A stretch of DNA of 64,000 bases from Methanocella arvoryzae MRE50 (GCF_000063445.1 NC_009464.1:186001-250000); one strand, 5' to 3'; counted from the stretch's first letter, positions 44,520 to 53,020 are shown. Notes: generated by a model not told the origin, from the sequence alone. Program-made: numbers and translations.

Positions 44520-46091
44520 TCAGAAGAGCACGATCCACGCGGACAGCATTAACCCGACTACGATGGTCAGGAGGAAGATGACGGCCGCAGATTTTCTTAT
44601 GACCTCCCCTTCGATACCGATCTTGTCGATGACGGCCGCTGCGTTGACGATCTTGGCGACCGCAATGCCAGAGGCGATACCACCCGAGACTGCGTGGGCT
44701 GCGTAGACCTGCATGAAGTCAAGGCCCAGCATATTTGTAGCCTTGCTCAGGATGCCGTGGAACATCACGTTAGAGGATGCTTCGCTGCCGCTGACGAAGC
44801 CGCCGAACAGGCCTAGCATGGGGCTGACCAGCGGGAAAGCCATGACTCCGAGGTAGGCGGCCAGAGTAGCGCCGATGACGACGTTCATGTTCATGTCGGA
44901 CGCTGCAGTAAGGCCATTACCGGATACGCTGCGGGCGGACCAGTCCATGACGTAGGCGATGGCGAAGAAGACCATCGCAGCCAGAGTCGGGCTCCAGGCA
45001 CGCTTGATCCAGAGCTTTAATACGTTGACCGCCTCCGCCTTCGTTCTCAGGAGCAGGGGTGCAGTGATGATCGTGCTGACCAGCACCCAGGTGTAAGCCT
45101 GTGCCAGCCATTTCATGTCGCCGGGTTTCCCTGCGGCGATGTCGATGTAGTTAAACGAGTTGGTGGCGTCGTGCAGGATGGTAGTGACCACAGGTATGCT
45201 GATAAATACGCAGAAGACCACAAGGACAGCCCATGGAGCAACTGCTTTCCAGAGCGGCATCATGGAGCCGCCATCTGCAGCGATCTTTTTCCGCTCCTCT
45301 TTCTTCAGCAGGATGGGCTTACCCTGTACAATCCTGAGAAGCAGCAGCATGACAATGGCGCAGAGGCCGGCGCTGACTCCGACCAGCTTGACGTCTGGCA
45401 GGATCCTCACGAAAACGATAGTGGACAGCCCGAGAGTCAGGCCTGCCACAAGCGCCGGGATCATGCCTTTCTTTAGGCCCTGGATGCCGTCTGCCACCCA
45501 GAGCATGCCCAGCGCCAGGCCGGTGGATACGACCGGCAGGAACAGCGAAATGTTCATGGCCCAGGGCAGCACGTCGAAGCCGAAGACCTGAGCCGGAAGT
45601 GTGATAGGTACTGCGAGGAGCGAGAAAGAAGTGAGCGGATCATAGCCCAGACAGGGTAACGCGACGGCTGCTACCGGCGAAAAGCCCAGGGCGATCATGA
45701 TGGGTGGCAGCATAGTCACTGGTGTTGCTCCGATGGCTACGAGAAAGGTACCGAGGCCTACGTTCAGGATCATGATCTGTTCGTACCGCTCTGCTGCGAT
45801 CGACTTGATGAACTGAGTGATGCTTTTAATAGCGCCAGTTACGTCCATCATCGTTACCTGAAGGATCGTGAACAGCACCATGAGAGATATGCCGAACGAT
45901 GCCAGAGCACCTGCAATTGAAGCCTGGATCGCTATCTCCGGGGTAGTGTTGAAGAACAGCACCGCCAGTACGACAGTCAGCAGCCAGCCGACGATGCCCA
46001 TGAGTGTCCCCGATTTTTTAAGGAACACGAGCCCTACGAAGATTACCAGGATAGGTAAGATTGCCAGTATAAATGCCAGAATCTGGTCCAT
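44520..46091 (-). CDS. lldP: L-lactate permease
   Basis: 523 residues, 13-14 predicted membrane helices. Family features include 'LGTFLVAIGATPVTMLPPIMIALGF', 'GSEASSNVMFHGI' and 'AVSGGIASGIAVAKIVNAAAVI'. It would import lactate or glycolate with protons. ATG at 46091, about 40 bases below three phased operator-like palindromes (46132-46195), so expression is probably controlled by a repressor or activator that senses a substrate or metabolite. Convergent with the thioredoxin reductase gene. Not in an operon with lactate dehydrogenase here. Confidence 0.94.
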   Translation of the reverse strand: MDQILAFILAILPILVIFVGLVFLKKSGTLMGIVGWLLTVVLAVLFFNTTPEIAIQASIAGALASFGISLMVLFTILQVTMMDVTGAIKSITQFIKSIAAERYEQIMILNVGLGTFLVAIGATPVTMLPPIMIALGFSPVAAVALPCLGYDPLTSFSLLAVPITLPAQVFGFDVLPWAMNISLFLPVVSTGLALGMLWVADGIQGLKKGMIPALVAGLTLGLSTIVFVRILPDVKLVGVSAGLCAIVMLLLLRIVQGKPILLKKEERKKIAADGGSMMPLWKAVAPWAVLVVFCVFISIPVVTTILHDATNSFNYIDIAAGKPGDMKWLAQAYTWVLVSTIITAPLLLRTKAEAVNVLKLWIKRAWSPTLAAMVFFAIAYVMDWSARSVSGNGLTAASDMNMNVVIGATLAAYLGVMAFPLVSPMLGLFGGFVSGSEASSNVMFHGILSKATNMLGLDFMQVYAAHAVSGGIASGIAVAKIVNAAAVIDKIGIEGEVIRKSAAVIFLLTIVVGLMLSAWIVLF

Positions 46092-46131
46092 ATGGTTAAA
46101 CCACCAGGTTAGAATTTTTGAATATCATTAT

Positions 46132-46195
46132 TGACATGCTATGTCATGCCAATTGTCATGCTATGACATGTCAACTGTCATGCTATAGCATAGCA
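46132..46195. promoter_or_regulatory. Three phased palindromic operators upstream of lldP
   Basis: TGACATGCTATGTCA (46132), TGTCATGCTATGACA (46154) and TGTCATGCTATAGCA (46176) begin exactly 22 bases apart, so they face the same side of the DNA helix. Each has TGnCAT-GCT-ATGnCA-like arms (the third closes as ATGCTATAGCAT). They lie 41-104 bases upstream of the lldP ATG and 170 bases upstream of the divergent small ORF at 46369. Confidence 0.7.
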
Positions 46196-46368
46196 ATACT
46201 CATTGCCTGTATATAAAAATTATGTTACGATGTCCCGGTAGAAGAGCCGTAAAGTGCATGAATTACCTGTTGAAGACGACATAGTGCCACAGAAATGTAA
46301 AATAACGGCTTTTGCGGCGGGATAAATATATCATCAGAATATAATAAATGTAATTTGTAAAAGCCCAG

Positions 46369-46401
46369 ATGCCTGTAAACTGGATTAGGTACTGGAGGTG
46401 A
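46369..46401 (+). CDS. Upstream ORF of the ubiquitin-like operon (10 codons)
   Basis: ATG CCT GTA AAC TGG ATT AGG TAC TGG AGG TGA (product MPVNWIRYWR). Its last two codons plus stop are the SD GGAGGTGA of the next gene, whose ATT start follows after 4 bases. TATA-like ATAAATATAT lies at 46322-46331. It may couple translation. Confidence 0.4.
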   Translation: MPVNWIRYWR

Positions 46402-46405
46402 TCGC

Positions 46406-47044
46406 ATTTCGGAGGCACAGGATCTGGTGACGATTACGGTCGGCGGCAGGAAAGTAAAGGTACCTGAAACGACGAGCACAGGGGAAATACGTACTATCGT
46501 GGGACTGGAAAGAGGCCATATACTCGCCAGATCAACGGGCAGTGCGAACCAGATTGTGCACGGCGAGATCAAGGTACGTGAGGGAGACGCATTTGTCGTC
46601 GGCCGATCGTTTACCAAAGGCTCGATGGACGATTCCCGCCTTACAAAAGAGCTGGAACGTCTATCCTCCTTTTTTGACCTTGAAGTGGACAGGACGCTCA
46701 ACTGGGTTCTGATCCGGGGCTACGGGCTGCCGGAAGGCTACAACAGGAACAGTACGGACATACTGTTCAACGTGAGCGGCTTTCCGTACTTACCCCCGGC
46801 AAGCATTTTCGGGGTATACATGGAAACCGGCCTCGAATATAAGAATCAGCGGCTTCCGAACTACTACGAGGCGCTCACCCGCAACATGTTTGGGCGAACC
46901 TGGGCATGGTTTTGCACCGGCCACATGTCATGGAATTCGACAAAGGATGACCTGCTGACATTTCTGGTCACCCTGGACCTGATGCTGGCCGACCCGCTCA
47001 ACGAGTCCGCAGGAGAGACTCATATTGACATCAGAAACCCGTAA
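46406..47044 (+). CDS. Ubiquitin-like domain fused to an E2-like (Prok-E2_E type) domain
   Basis: 212 residues from ATT 46406, which follows a near-perfect SD (GGAGGTGATC, 46394-46403). The first ordinary start is GTG 46427; a second GGAGG (46411-46415) could serve it, so the start is uncertain. Residues about 8-70 are a Multi-ubiquitin-like beta-grasp ('VTITVGGRKVKVPETTSTGE', 'KVREGDAFVVGR'). Residues 95-205 are E2-like: 'GYGLPEGYNRNSTDILFNV', 'SGFPYLPPASIFGVYM', 'GRTWAWFCTGHMSWN', with Cys170 as a candidate active-site residue. The fused beta-grasp has no free Gly-Gly end. Coding overlaps the next gene by 20 bases. Confidence 0.82.
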   Translation: MSEAQDLVTITVGGRKVKVPETTSTGEIRTIVGLERGHILARSTGSANQIVHGEIKVREGDAFVVGRSFTKGSMDDSRLTKELERLSSFFDLEVDRTLNWVLIRGYGLPEGYNRNSTDILFNVSGFPYLPPASIFGVYMETGLEYKNQRLPNYYEALTRNMFGRTWAWFCTGHMSWNSTKDDLLTFLVTLDLMLADPLNESAGETHIDIRNP

Positions 47045-48500
47045 GTTCCGCGTGGCCACCTCCAAAAAGCAGCGTAAGAGTGGTAAAAGTTTCAAGATCA
47101 TCTTCCCGGCCAGCATCTATGACCAGATCACAGGACAGTTTAAAGCGATGGAGGCACAAAAACTCGAAGGCTATGCTCTGGCCATGTGCGGGCTAAAAAC
47201 GGACCTGTCAGATAATTCTCATACGTACCTGGTAAAAAAGGTCTTTATTCCGGAAAAGGGAAACCTGATCGAGCATTCCAGCGTGAGCGTAACGCCTTCA
47301 GGCGAGTACCTTGAGAAAGTGCTCGCCGAGGCAGGGGAGAGCAATAGCGCGATTATAGAAATCCACACCCACGTGGATGCACCGGCACCAAGCTTTTCAT
47401 CGGTCGATCTCGAAAACGGGATCGATAACGGGCGGTTCCTGAAATCGTGCAGGATACGGTTCGGCATGATTGTAATGGGGTCCGAAGGGCTGTCAGCGCT
47501 GGAATACGACGGGGATTCCGATTCCCTCAGAGTGCCGGAAAAAGCCTCGATAGCGGTCATGACCAGGCACGGCCTAAAAACTGTTTTGCCGGTACAAAAA
47601 CCCGGGGCAACCGAACCACTGGCAGAAGTATATGACAGACAGGTGAGGCTCTGGGGAAGTCAGAGCCAGCGCAGGATCGAAGCGACGACTGCAGGCATAG
47701 TCGGCCTCGGAGGTACTGGTTCCGTAGTCTTGCAGATTCTGTCAAGGATAGGCGTGAAAAAGTTCGTCCTCGTAGACCCTGACGATATTGAGGAATCGAA
47801 CCTCAGCAGGCTTCCTTACGCGATAAGTACAGACGTGGGGAAAAAGAAAGTAAAGGTAGCCGCAGCCCACCTGAAGAAGGTGAACAAGAACGCGGAAATT
47901 ACATCTCTGGCAGGCCCTGTTGCCGACTTTAAGGATAAGCTGAAAGCCTGTACAGTGATCTTCGGCTGTGTTGATAATGATCTGGCGCGCCTCACGCTGA
48001 ACGAGATCTCGTTGCGCTATTTCATACCTTTGATAGATACAGGCACAGAGATATTCGTAACTGAGGGTAGCCTGGACGAGATGGGCGGTCAGGTACGCGT
48101 AGTAATCCCATCAGTCACAGGCTGCCTGGAATGCGGAGGCTTAATCGACAAGGAACAGGCGGCAATGAGCATGCTCAGCCAGGAAGAAAGAAATATCCTG
48201 GCTGCCGCCGGTTATGTCAGGGGCACGGATTTGACGCCTGCTCCCGCCGTGATGACACTGAACGCCATAATAGCATCACTGGCAGTACAGGAATTTGTAG
48301 ACATGATGACAGAAAGGGGCCGGCCTGATTACAGCTACCTGATATACAGCGGGAGATCCCCGATCATCGACAGACTGAGCCTCGAAAGGTGCGATACCTG
48401 CCCCAACTGCGGAAGCAGGGGCATACTTGGCGCCGGGGAAGAAAAAAAGCAAAGCAGGGCATGTTTAAAGATGATAAGCGAAGAGCCCGGGACGCCATGA
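47025..48500 (+). CDS. JAMM protease fused to an E1-like ubiquitin-activating domain
   Basis: 491 residues from TTG 47025, SD AGGAG 9 bases upstream. JAB/JAMM isopeptidase (about 20-165): Glu in 'LEGYALAMCG' and 'EIHTHVDAPAPSFSSVD' (HxH...SxxD; one residue longer than usual before the Ser). E1/ThiF domain (about 200-440): 'GIVGLGGTGSVV', 'LVDPDDIEESNLSR', 'FGCVDNDLARL' (adenylation residues D, N, R, D), and two CxxC zinc pairs (CLEC, and CDTC/CPNC near the end). The likely job is to adenylate a ubiquitin-like tail and to cleave isopeptide bonds. Second gene of a two-gene module. Confidence 0.88.
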   Translation: MTSETRKFRVATSKKQRKSGKSFKIIFPASIYDQITGQFKAMEAQKLEGYALAMCGLKTDLSDNSHTYLVKKVFIPEKGNLIEHSSVSVTPSGEYLEKVLAEAGESNSAIIEIHTHVDAPAPSFSSVDLENGIDNGRFLKSCRIRFGMIVMGSEGLSALEYDGDSDSLRVPEKASIAVMTRHGLKTVLPVQKPGATEPLAEVYDRQVRLWGSQSQRRIEATTAGIVGLGGTGSVVLQILSRIGVKKFVLVDPDDIEESNLSRLPYAISTDVGKKKVKVAAAHLKKVNKNAEITSLAGPVADFKDKLKACTVIFGCVDNDLARLTLNEISLRYFIPLIDTGTEIFVTEGSLDEMGGQVRVVIPSVTGCLECGGLIDKEQAAMSMLSQEERNILAAAGYVRGTDLTPAPAVMTLNAIIASLAVQEFVDMMTERGRPDYSYLIYSGRSPIIDRLSLERCDTCPNCGSRGILGAGEEKKQSRACLKMISEEPGTP

Positions 48501-48556
48501 TCTCCGCTATCAGACCAAATATTTTTACCTGAGTAGCACATTACCCCGCACTGGTA

Positions 48557-49027
48557 ATGAAAGAAGACAGGCTGTTATCAAAAATCGAAAGAGACAACTA
48601 TATCATCAGACTGCAGAAGGAATTTGCATCCACGGGTGCGACAATACCTGATAGTGTAGCGATAGATGGAAAAACGATCAGGCTCAGAACATACGTTTTC
48701 GAAATACTCAAGAAAAAGGGCAACCTCACGCCCGAAGAGCAGGAAGAAGCAGACAGGACTGCAGCCCTGCTCCAGAAAAAACGCAGGGAACTGGTAAGCA
48801 CAATAGCTACCGCACAGGATATGACACAGCGGGAAGCTGAAGAGCTGTTTAATACTATACTGGGAATAGACAGGGCACTGGATACCCTTTATAGAATCCA
48901 CGAGCCCAGGTCATCGGCCCAGGAAGAAGCCAAAAAAGCCAAAGTTCAGGACGGCCGAAGGTGGCTCAACCTGGTGAAAAAAATCTATTCCAGGGGCGAC
49001 GAAAAGGCGCCGAGGGAAAGATCATGA
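48557..49027 (+). CDS. DUF5788-like protein
   Basis: 156 residues, charged and helical, with 'EEQEEADRTAALLQKKRRELV' and 'EAEELFNTILGIDRALDTL' as long helices (part shown). No membrane segment or catalytic motif. I take it as the archaeal DUF5788 family with moderate confidence. The ATG overlaps no gene, but the next gene starts inside its stop (ATGA), so those two are coupled. It begins 56 bases after the E1-JAMM gene, so it might belong to the same transcript, though it has an AT-rich possible promoter near 48515. Confidence 0.68.
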   Translation: MKEDRLLSKIERDNYIIRLQKEFASTGATIPDSVAIDGKTIRLRTYVFEILKKKGNLTPEEQEEADRTAALLQKKRRELVSTIATAQDMTQREAEELFNTILGIDRALDTLYRIHEPRSSAQEEAKKAKVQDGRRWLNLVKKIYSRGDEKAPRERS

Positions 49028-49365
49028 ATGGAAAAAAGAGAACTGGTAGCTGTAAGCAGTGCGGCAACTGCTGCAGGGACTTCATCATCGACGTACAGAT
49101 TGCCAGCGTGACGGACTTCGAATTTACAGACTACCTGCAGTGGATCAACTGCCACCAGAATGTGCAGGCCAGCATCAAAGACTTCAGAGCCCGCACCGTG
49201 GAACTCCAGATCAAAAACCAGTGCAAATACCTGGTGGATAACGGAGACGGCAAGTTTTCCTGCGCGATACAGGATCGAAAGCCCGAGATCTGCAAGAGGT
49301 ATCCTGACGACGACTATGCTGCTGAGACAGGCTGGGACTGCGGGTACAGTTTTGAAGATGCCTGA
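49024..49365 (+). CDS. YkgJ-like Zn/Fe-chelating cysteine cluster protein (second copy)
   Basis: 113 residues from ATG 49024, which overlaps the DUF5788-like stop by 4 bases. Cluster motif 'SCKQCGNCCRDF' at 10-21, followed by 'CKYLVDNGDGKFSCAIQDRKPEICKRYP' (part), and a last Cys in 'GWDCGYSF': the YkgJ pattern. Role unknown. Paralogous to 11326-11874 but shorter and diverged. Confidence 0.83.
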   Translation: MNGKKRTGSCKQCGNCCRDFIIDVQIASVTDFEFTDYLQWINCHQNVQASIKDFRARTVELQIKNQCKYLVDNGDGKFSCAIQDRKPEICKRYPDDDYAAETGWDCGYSFEDA

Positions 49366-49424
49366 GCACCGGACTACTAAAAATATTTATATGCTTATAA
49401 TTGATACATGGTAGCGAGTACAAT

Positions 49425-49730
49425 ATGGAAATATGCAACAAATGTGGATTACCGCAAGATATTTGCATCTGCGAAGACCTTGCCAAGGAAGGACAAAAGA
49501 TCTATATTTCGACGAACACCAGGCGTTTTAAGAAACTGACCACAGTGATCGACGGTATAGATAATAAAAACGTGAACATAAAAGAACTGGCTCAGAAGCT
49601 GAAGACCAAGTTCGCCTGCGGCGGCACCATCAAGGATGGCCGGATCGAGCTACAGGGCGATCACAGGGAAGGTGTCAGGAATCTTCTGATCAGCTACGGG
49701 TTCTCCAAAGACCTCATCGAGATCAAATAA
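49425..49730 (+). CDS. Translation initiation factor aIF1 (SUI1 family)
   Basis: 101 residues from ATG 49425. N-terminal Zn-binding cluster 'CNKCGLPQDICICED' (C-x2-C...C-x-C), then the SUI1 core 'KKLTTVIDGID', 'LAQKLKTKFACGGTIKDGRIELQGDHRE' (part) and 'LISYGFSKDLIEI'. aIF1 sits on the small subunit and helps reject wrong start codons. This gives a twist to the non-standard starts seen elsewhere in this window. TATA-like TATTTATATG (49382-49391) is upstream. Confidence 0.94.
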   Translation: MEICNKCGLPQDICICEDLAKEGQKIYISTNTRRFKKLTTVIDGIDNKNVNIKELAQKLKTKFACGGTIKDGRIELQGDHREGVRNLLISYGFSKDLIEIK

Positions 49731-49837
49731 CTGACTCCACATTTCTGCTTTTTAAAGCACCAGGGAGCCTCACCGATGGTAGACTATCGAAGCATGCCAT
49801 GCGGGCCCCGGGTGACAGGTAAACAGGAGCACACAAC

Positions 49838-50452
49838 ATGGCCTATGGAATGCCTGCAAGCGAATTTTTAGCCCTCTGCATGATCATGGCAGACTTCGAC
49901 CTCGAAATGACTGCCCTGGAAGTCATCGGCCGGGCCGAGGAGTACCAGAACACCACTGGCAGAGAAATCGGCGAAGGCCGGAGCGATTTCAGGAGTGCGT
50001 TCTACGAGATCATCTGGACATGGCGCCCCCAGGACATCGGCCATGGCCAGATGGGCGACCCCCAGAAACTCCTCGCCCGGACACCGCTGAAAGACTGGAT
50101 CGGGCTCATACTCCAGTACGACCACGTCTGGTTCAACGACGAAGGCGAATCCTGGTCCAGGGAGCCGGAGGATAAAGACTGGCCCGCGGAGATGCGAACC
50201 CGCTCAACATGGAAAGACTCGGCGGGAAAACGGCAAGAACGCATTGTGAGAGACTACCTCGGCGACGACCTCAAAATCAAGTTCAGCCTCAGGTTCGACC
50301 GCAACTTCAGGAAGATCTTCGAGACCGGCCAGTACAGCAGGGCAGATATCCATCGCCTCTTCAAAAGAAGCCGGTACGCCAGAGAAATACCGAAGCTCTG
50401 GACCGTGCAGAAATCTTACAGCAGAGTAAGGTCGATGCGTACCTCCCGTTAA
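49838..50452 (+). CDS. Hypothetical protein (204 aa)
   Basis: ATG 49838 with an AGGAG SD. The protein is charged, with alpha-helical blocks and many Trp/Arg/Asp residues ('WTWRPQDIGHGQ', 'HVWFNDEGESWSREPEDKDWP', part). Its basic C-terminus ('RSRYAREIPKLW', 'RVRSMRTSR') might bind nucleic acid. No family recognised. Not part of an evident operon. Confidence 0.65.
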   Translation: MAYGMPASEFLALCMIMADFDLEMTALEVIGRAEEYQNTTGREIGEGRSDFRSAFYEIIWTWRPQDIGHGQMGDPQKLLARTPLKDWIGLILQYDHVWFNDEGESWSREPEDKDWPAEMRTRSTWKDSAGKRQERIVRDYLGDDLKIKFSLRFDRNFRKIFETGQYSRADIHRLFKRSRYAREIPKLWTVQKSYSRVRSMRTSR

Positions 50453-50704
50453 TATCCTGTTAATGGTAAAACTACAATAAGGATCGCCACAATGGCCGGC
50501 AATCCTGGTTTATTGTTACAACTCTTAATCGACTATTGTAGTGGACCCCGCGCCCCCGTTTTATCCGCTAGCAACCTTAAAAATTCCACGTCTTCATAAC
50601 TTATTTTAGCACTGGTAAAGGACCAAAACGACGTTTAAGCCAAAGACGTAATTTTCGACTAATGCTGGCTTAATATGCCGGCAGGTACAGTTTGAGGTGA
50701 GTGT
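50453..50704. other. Intergenic region upstream of a KGG gene
   Basis: No gene seen. It ends in the SD GAGGTGA (50694-50700) just before ATG 50705; a promoter may lie in the AT-rich stretch around 50590-50610. Confidence 0.35.
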
Positions 50705-50941
50705 ATGGTGAACAAACAAAAAGGAGAGATGAGCGTCAGCGAAGCCGGCCGCAAGGGCGGAGAGACGACCAAGGAAAGATACGGAGAAGGCTTCTACGAG
50801 GAGATCGGCAGGAAAGGCGGCCGAAGAGGCGGAGAGACGACCAAGGAAAGATACGGAGAAGGCTTTTACGAAGACATCGGCCATAGGGGCGGACAGAAGG
50901 TCAAAGAGCTAATCGAGAGGGGAAAGAGCGCCCGAAAATAA
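50705..50941 (+). CDS. KGG-repeat stress protein with two repeats
   Basis: 78 residues. The unit 'KGGETTKERYGEGFYEEIGR' appears twice in a row with few changes, framed by 'MSVSEAGR' and the family end 'GGQKVKELIERGKSARK'. Same family as 8660 and 51194. ATG 50705 has a good SD. The two copies of the repeat are almost identical at DNA level, suggesting recent internal duplication. Expected role: stress tolerance, inferred from family. Confidence 0.82.
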   Translation: MVNKQKGEMSVSEAGRKGGETTKERYGEGFYEEIGRKGGRRGGETTKERYGEGFYEDIGHRGGQKVKELIERGKSARK

Positions 50942-51193
50942 TGGTGCTTGCTTAGCCGACCGGTAACAACCATTTTAATTTTATATGATATACTAAATCA
51001 TGAACTAGAAAAATATGTAGAAATAAATCATAATTAGCCAGAAAAGCATCAGATTAAGCCATATACAGCTGATTTTACCCAACAGATGTAATAAATCTCA
51101 CAACGGGCAATTTTATACGTTATAATATCGGACAAGATTAAAAATGTATGAAATTTTAGAGATAATATGGCATAGAGTGGGGTGTTTTTAGAT
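50942..51193. other. AT-rich intergenic region between two KGG genes
   Basis: No gene. Contains AT-rich stretches (for example TTTTATATGATATACT near 50980 and TTTTATACGTTATAATATCGG near 51115) that could be the promoter of the second KGG gene. Confidence 0.4.
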
Positions 51194-51457
51194 ATGGCTG
51201 AAAAGAAAACAGAGATGACAGTAAGAGAAGCCGGCCACAAGGGCGGGTCCACAACCAAGGAACGTTATGGGGAAGGCTTCTACGAAGAAATTGGCAAGAA
51301 AGGAGGCAAGATAGGCGGCAAGAAAGGTGGCACGACTACTAAAGAGCGCTATGGAGAAGGCTTCTACGAAGAGATTGGCAAAAAGGGCGGTCAGAAAGTC
51401 CGTGAGCTGATCCAGCGTGGCAAGGCCGCGATGTCCGAACGCAGCAGCCGCAAATGA
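51194..51457 (+). CDS. KGG-repeat stress protein
   Basis: 87 residues from ATG 51194; a TTG 12 bases upstream is less likely, and the N-terminus 'MAEKKTEMTVREAG' matches the neighbour. Repeat unit 'KGGSTTKERYGEGFYEEIG' occurs twice, joined by a spacer 'KKGGKIGGKKGGT'. Ends with 'GGQKVRELIQRGKAAMSE'. With 50705 it forms a tandem pair that adjoins the insertion element at 51617. Confidence 0.82.
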   Translation: MAEKKTEMTVREAGHKGGSTTKERYGEGFYEEIGKKGGKIGGKKGGTTTKERYGEGFYEEIGKKGGQKVRELIQRGKAAMSERSSRK

Positions 51458-51616
51458 AAAACTGGTAAAAACGGTGTTCCCAACCTATATTTTTTGAAAA
51501 ATGACGTGCCTTCGGCACCATCAGGTCACGCAGGCTATCTCATAATCCGTTTTCGTTATACAATAAGGAACTAATTATCCATATTGTAGGAACAGTACGA
51601 TCTTATACTGTAAATT

Positions 51617-51660
51617 CGCCCGCCGGGACGCCTGCAATTGCAGGCGTCCGATGCGGGCGA
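51617..51660. repeat. Left terminal hairpin of the insertion element
   Basis: Outer arms TCGCCCGC (51617-51624) and GCGGGCGA (51653-51660) pair, and between them lies a perfect 24-base palindrome centred on AATT (GGACGCCTGCAA / TTGCAGGCGTCC, 51626-51649 approximately). Confidence 0.8.
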
Positions 51661-51668
51661 TGTGATGA

Positions 51669-51811
51669 CGATCGCTGCGCTGTGCTCGGACACAGATTGT
51701 ACAGATTATACAGATTACCAGTATCCACGTGGTGTGTGGTGGTGGTTGGGTGGGTGTGGTTTGTGTGGGGTGGGATTGGTGTGCTTATCCGGGGGCGGGC
51801 TTATTTACGAG
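51669..51811. repeat. Left long inverted repeat of the insertion element
   Basis: Begins CGATCGCTGCGCTGTGC and has CACAGATT and ACAGATT tracts, then GT-rich runs. Imperfect complement of 53021-53232. Confidence 0.7.
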
Positions 51812-51874
51812 TCGGTGTTAAAAATTGGGGGTTTAATAGGTTTTTGTTGATAGCCTGAGCTATCCGGTTGGCTG

Positions 51875-52996
51875 TTACCAGGCAACTTTTAGGTGTTTTG
51901 AGATCATGTTGTCTGGTCTCTTAGGTAGTTGTAAAATTCTTTCCAAAAATTGTTTCAGCATGTTTTTCATCTGGTTAACAGTGATCTTTGCTTTTTGATG
52001 TGTCTTTTTCATGATGCCGTGCAGGTTCAGGATTAGGTGGCTTAAACCGAATACTAAGGTGCGGTAACCGTGATTCCGACTGTTTGTTTTTATCGTGTAC
52101 TCCTTAGTCTCTTTATACCCGTTCTCGATATTCCAACGGTTAGTGTACGCTTCAGCAAGAATTGTGAAACTCATCCTGGTTACCGGGAGGTTGGTAGCGA
52201 AGCCACAGTACGCTTCAATTCCAAGATCCTCGAGGTACACGTCATACGTGTACTCCAAAGACTCCCCACCACGCATCGTGTACTTCCAATGAGACACTCC
52301 GGTAAGCTCTAACAACCGGTACAGGAGGGACATGCTACCATACTGTTTCACCGGTATAATGTACTTGTAACCCTGCTTGTCCACTGTTTTCATAACACTG
52401 CTCAGGTAGAATCCTTTATCCATGAGCACTGCGAAAACACTGAGTTCCTCCGGGACCAACTTTAAAAGTCGTTCCACCACCCGGTCCAGGGGTTCATCCC
52501 TCTTTTTAGGCGTAACCCCCAAAGTGAATTTAAAGTTCTTCGCCACGATACTGATCGAGGCATACCGGAGAACACTAACCCGTTTCTTCTTCCGCCCCTC
52601 CATCTTCAAAGTACGATGCACATATTCATTATCGACTCCATAATACCGTTTATCCGTAGTATCAATAGCCAAGAGGACCGGTGAATCCACGATATCCGGA
52701 CAATACTGAACCGCTCTTTTCCATAACAACTTGAAAGAATGATACAGAAGCAGGTTCACCCCGCAAGTGATCTCTTCAATACTCATCCGCCCCAAGAATA
52801 CAAAGAGTTGATCGCTGCTGAAAAACAATTTTTCAGACAAATCCTCCATACTAGTCTTCTCCAACGCACACCAGATCAATAGGAGGAAATACCAACCAGC
52901 CCTACTGAACTGGAAGTATGCATTAAACACCCGAGATAAAGACTTTAAACCAACACACTTATGATTCACATCTGAGGGCGGAAGAGGCTGTCTCAT
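51875..52996 (-). CDS. DDE transposase (IS4/ISH3-like)
   Basis: 373 residues. DDE triad seen as Asp112 ('AIDTTDKRYYG'), Asp193 ('LMDKGFYLSSV') and Glu291 in the Y-x2-R-x3-E-x6-K signature 'YTNRWNIENGYKETKEY'. An N-terminal helical region (about 20-95) may bind DNA. It appears full-length and uninterrupted, so the element may still be active. ATG at 52996. Stop at 51875, about 65 bases inside the left inverted repeat. Confidence 0.88.
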   Translation of the reverse strand: MRQPLPPSDVNHKCVGLKSLSRVFNAYFQFSRAGWYFLLLIWCALEKTSMEDLSEKLFFSSDQLFVFLGRMSIEEITCGVNLLLYHSFKLLWKRAVQYCPDIVDSPVLLAIDTTDKRYYGVDNEYVHRTLKMEGRKKKRVSVLRYASISIVAKNFKFTLGVTPKKRDEPLDRVVERLLKLVPEELSVFAVLMDKGFYLSSVMKTVDKQGYKYIIPVKQYGSMSLLYRLLELTGVSHWKYTMRGGESLEYTYDVYLEDLGIEAYCGFATNLPVTRMSFTILAEAYTNRWNIENGYKETKEYTIKTNSRNHGYRTLVFGLSHLILNLHGIMKKTHQKAKITVNQMKNMLKQFLERILQLPKRPDNMISKHLKVAW

Positions 52997-53020
52997 ACGT
53001 TATTACCACAAACCATGAGA

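Noticed and set aside
46406-48500. CBASS defence operon
   Set aside because: E1 and JAB parts recall Cap2/Cap3, but no CD-NTase or effector gene is adjacent and the fusion pattern (Ubl-E2, JAMM-E1) differs.
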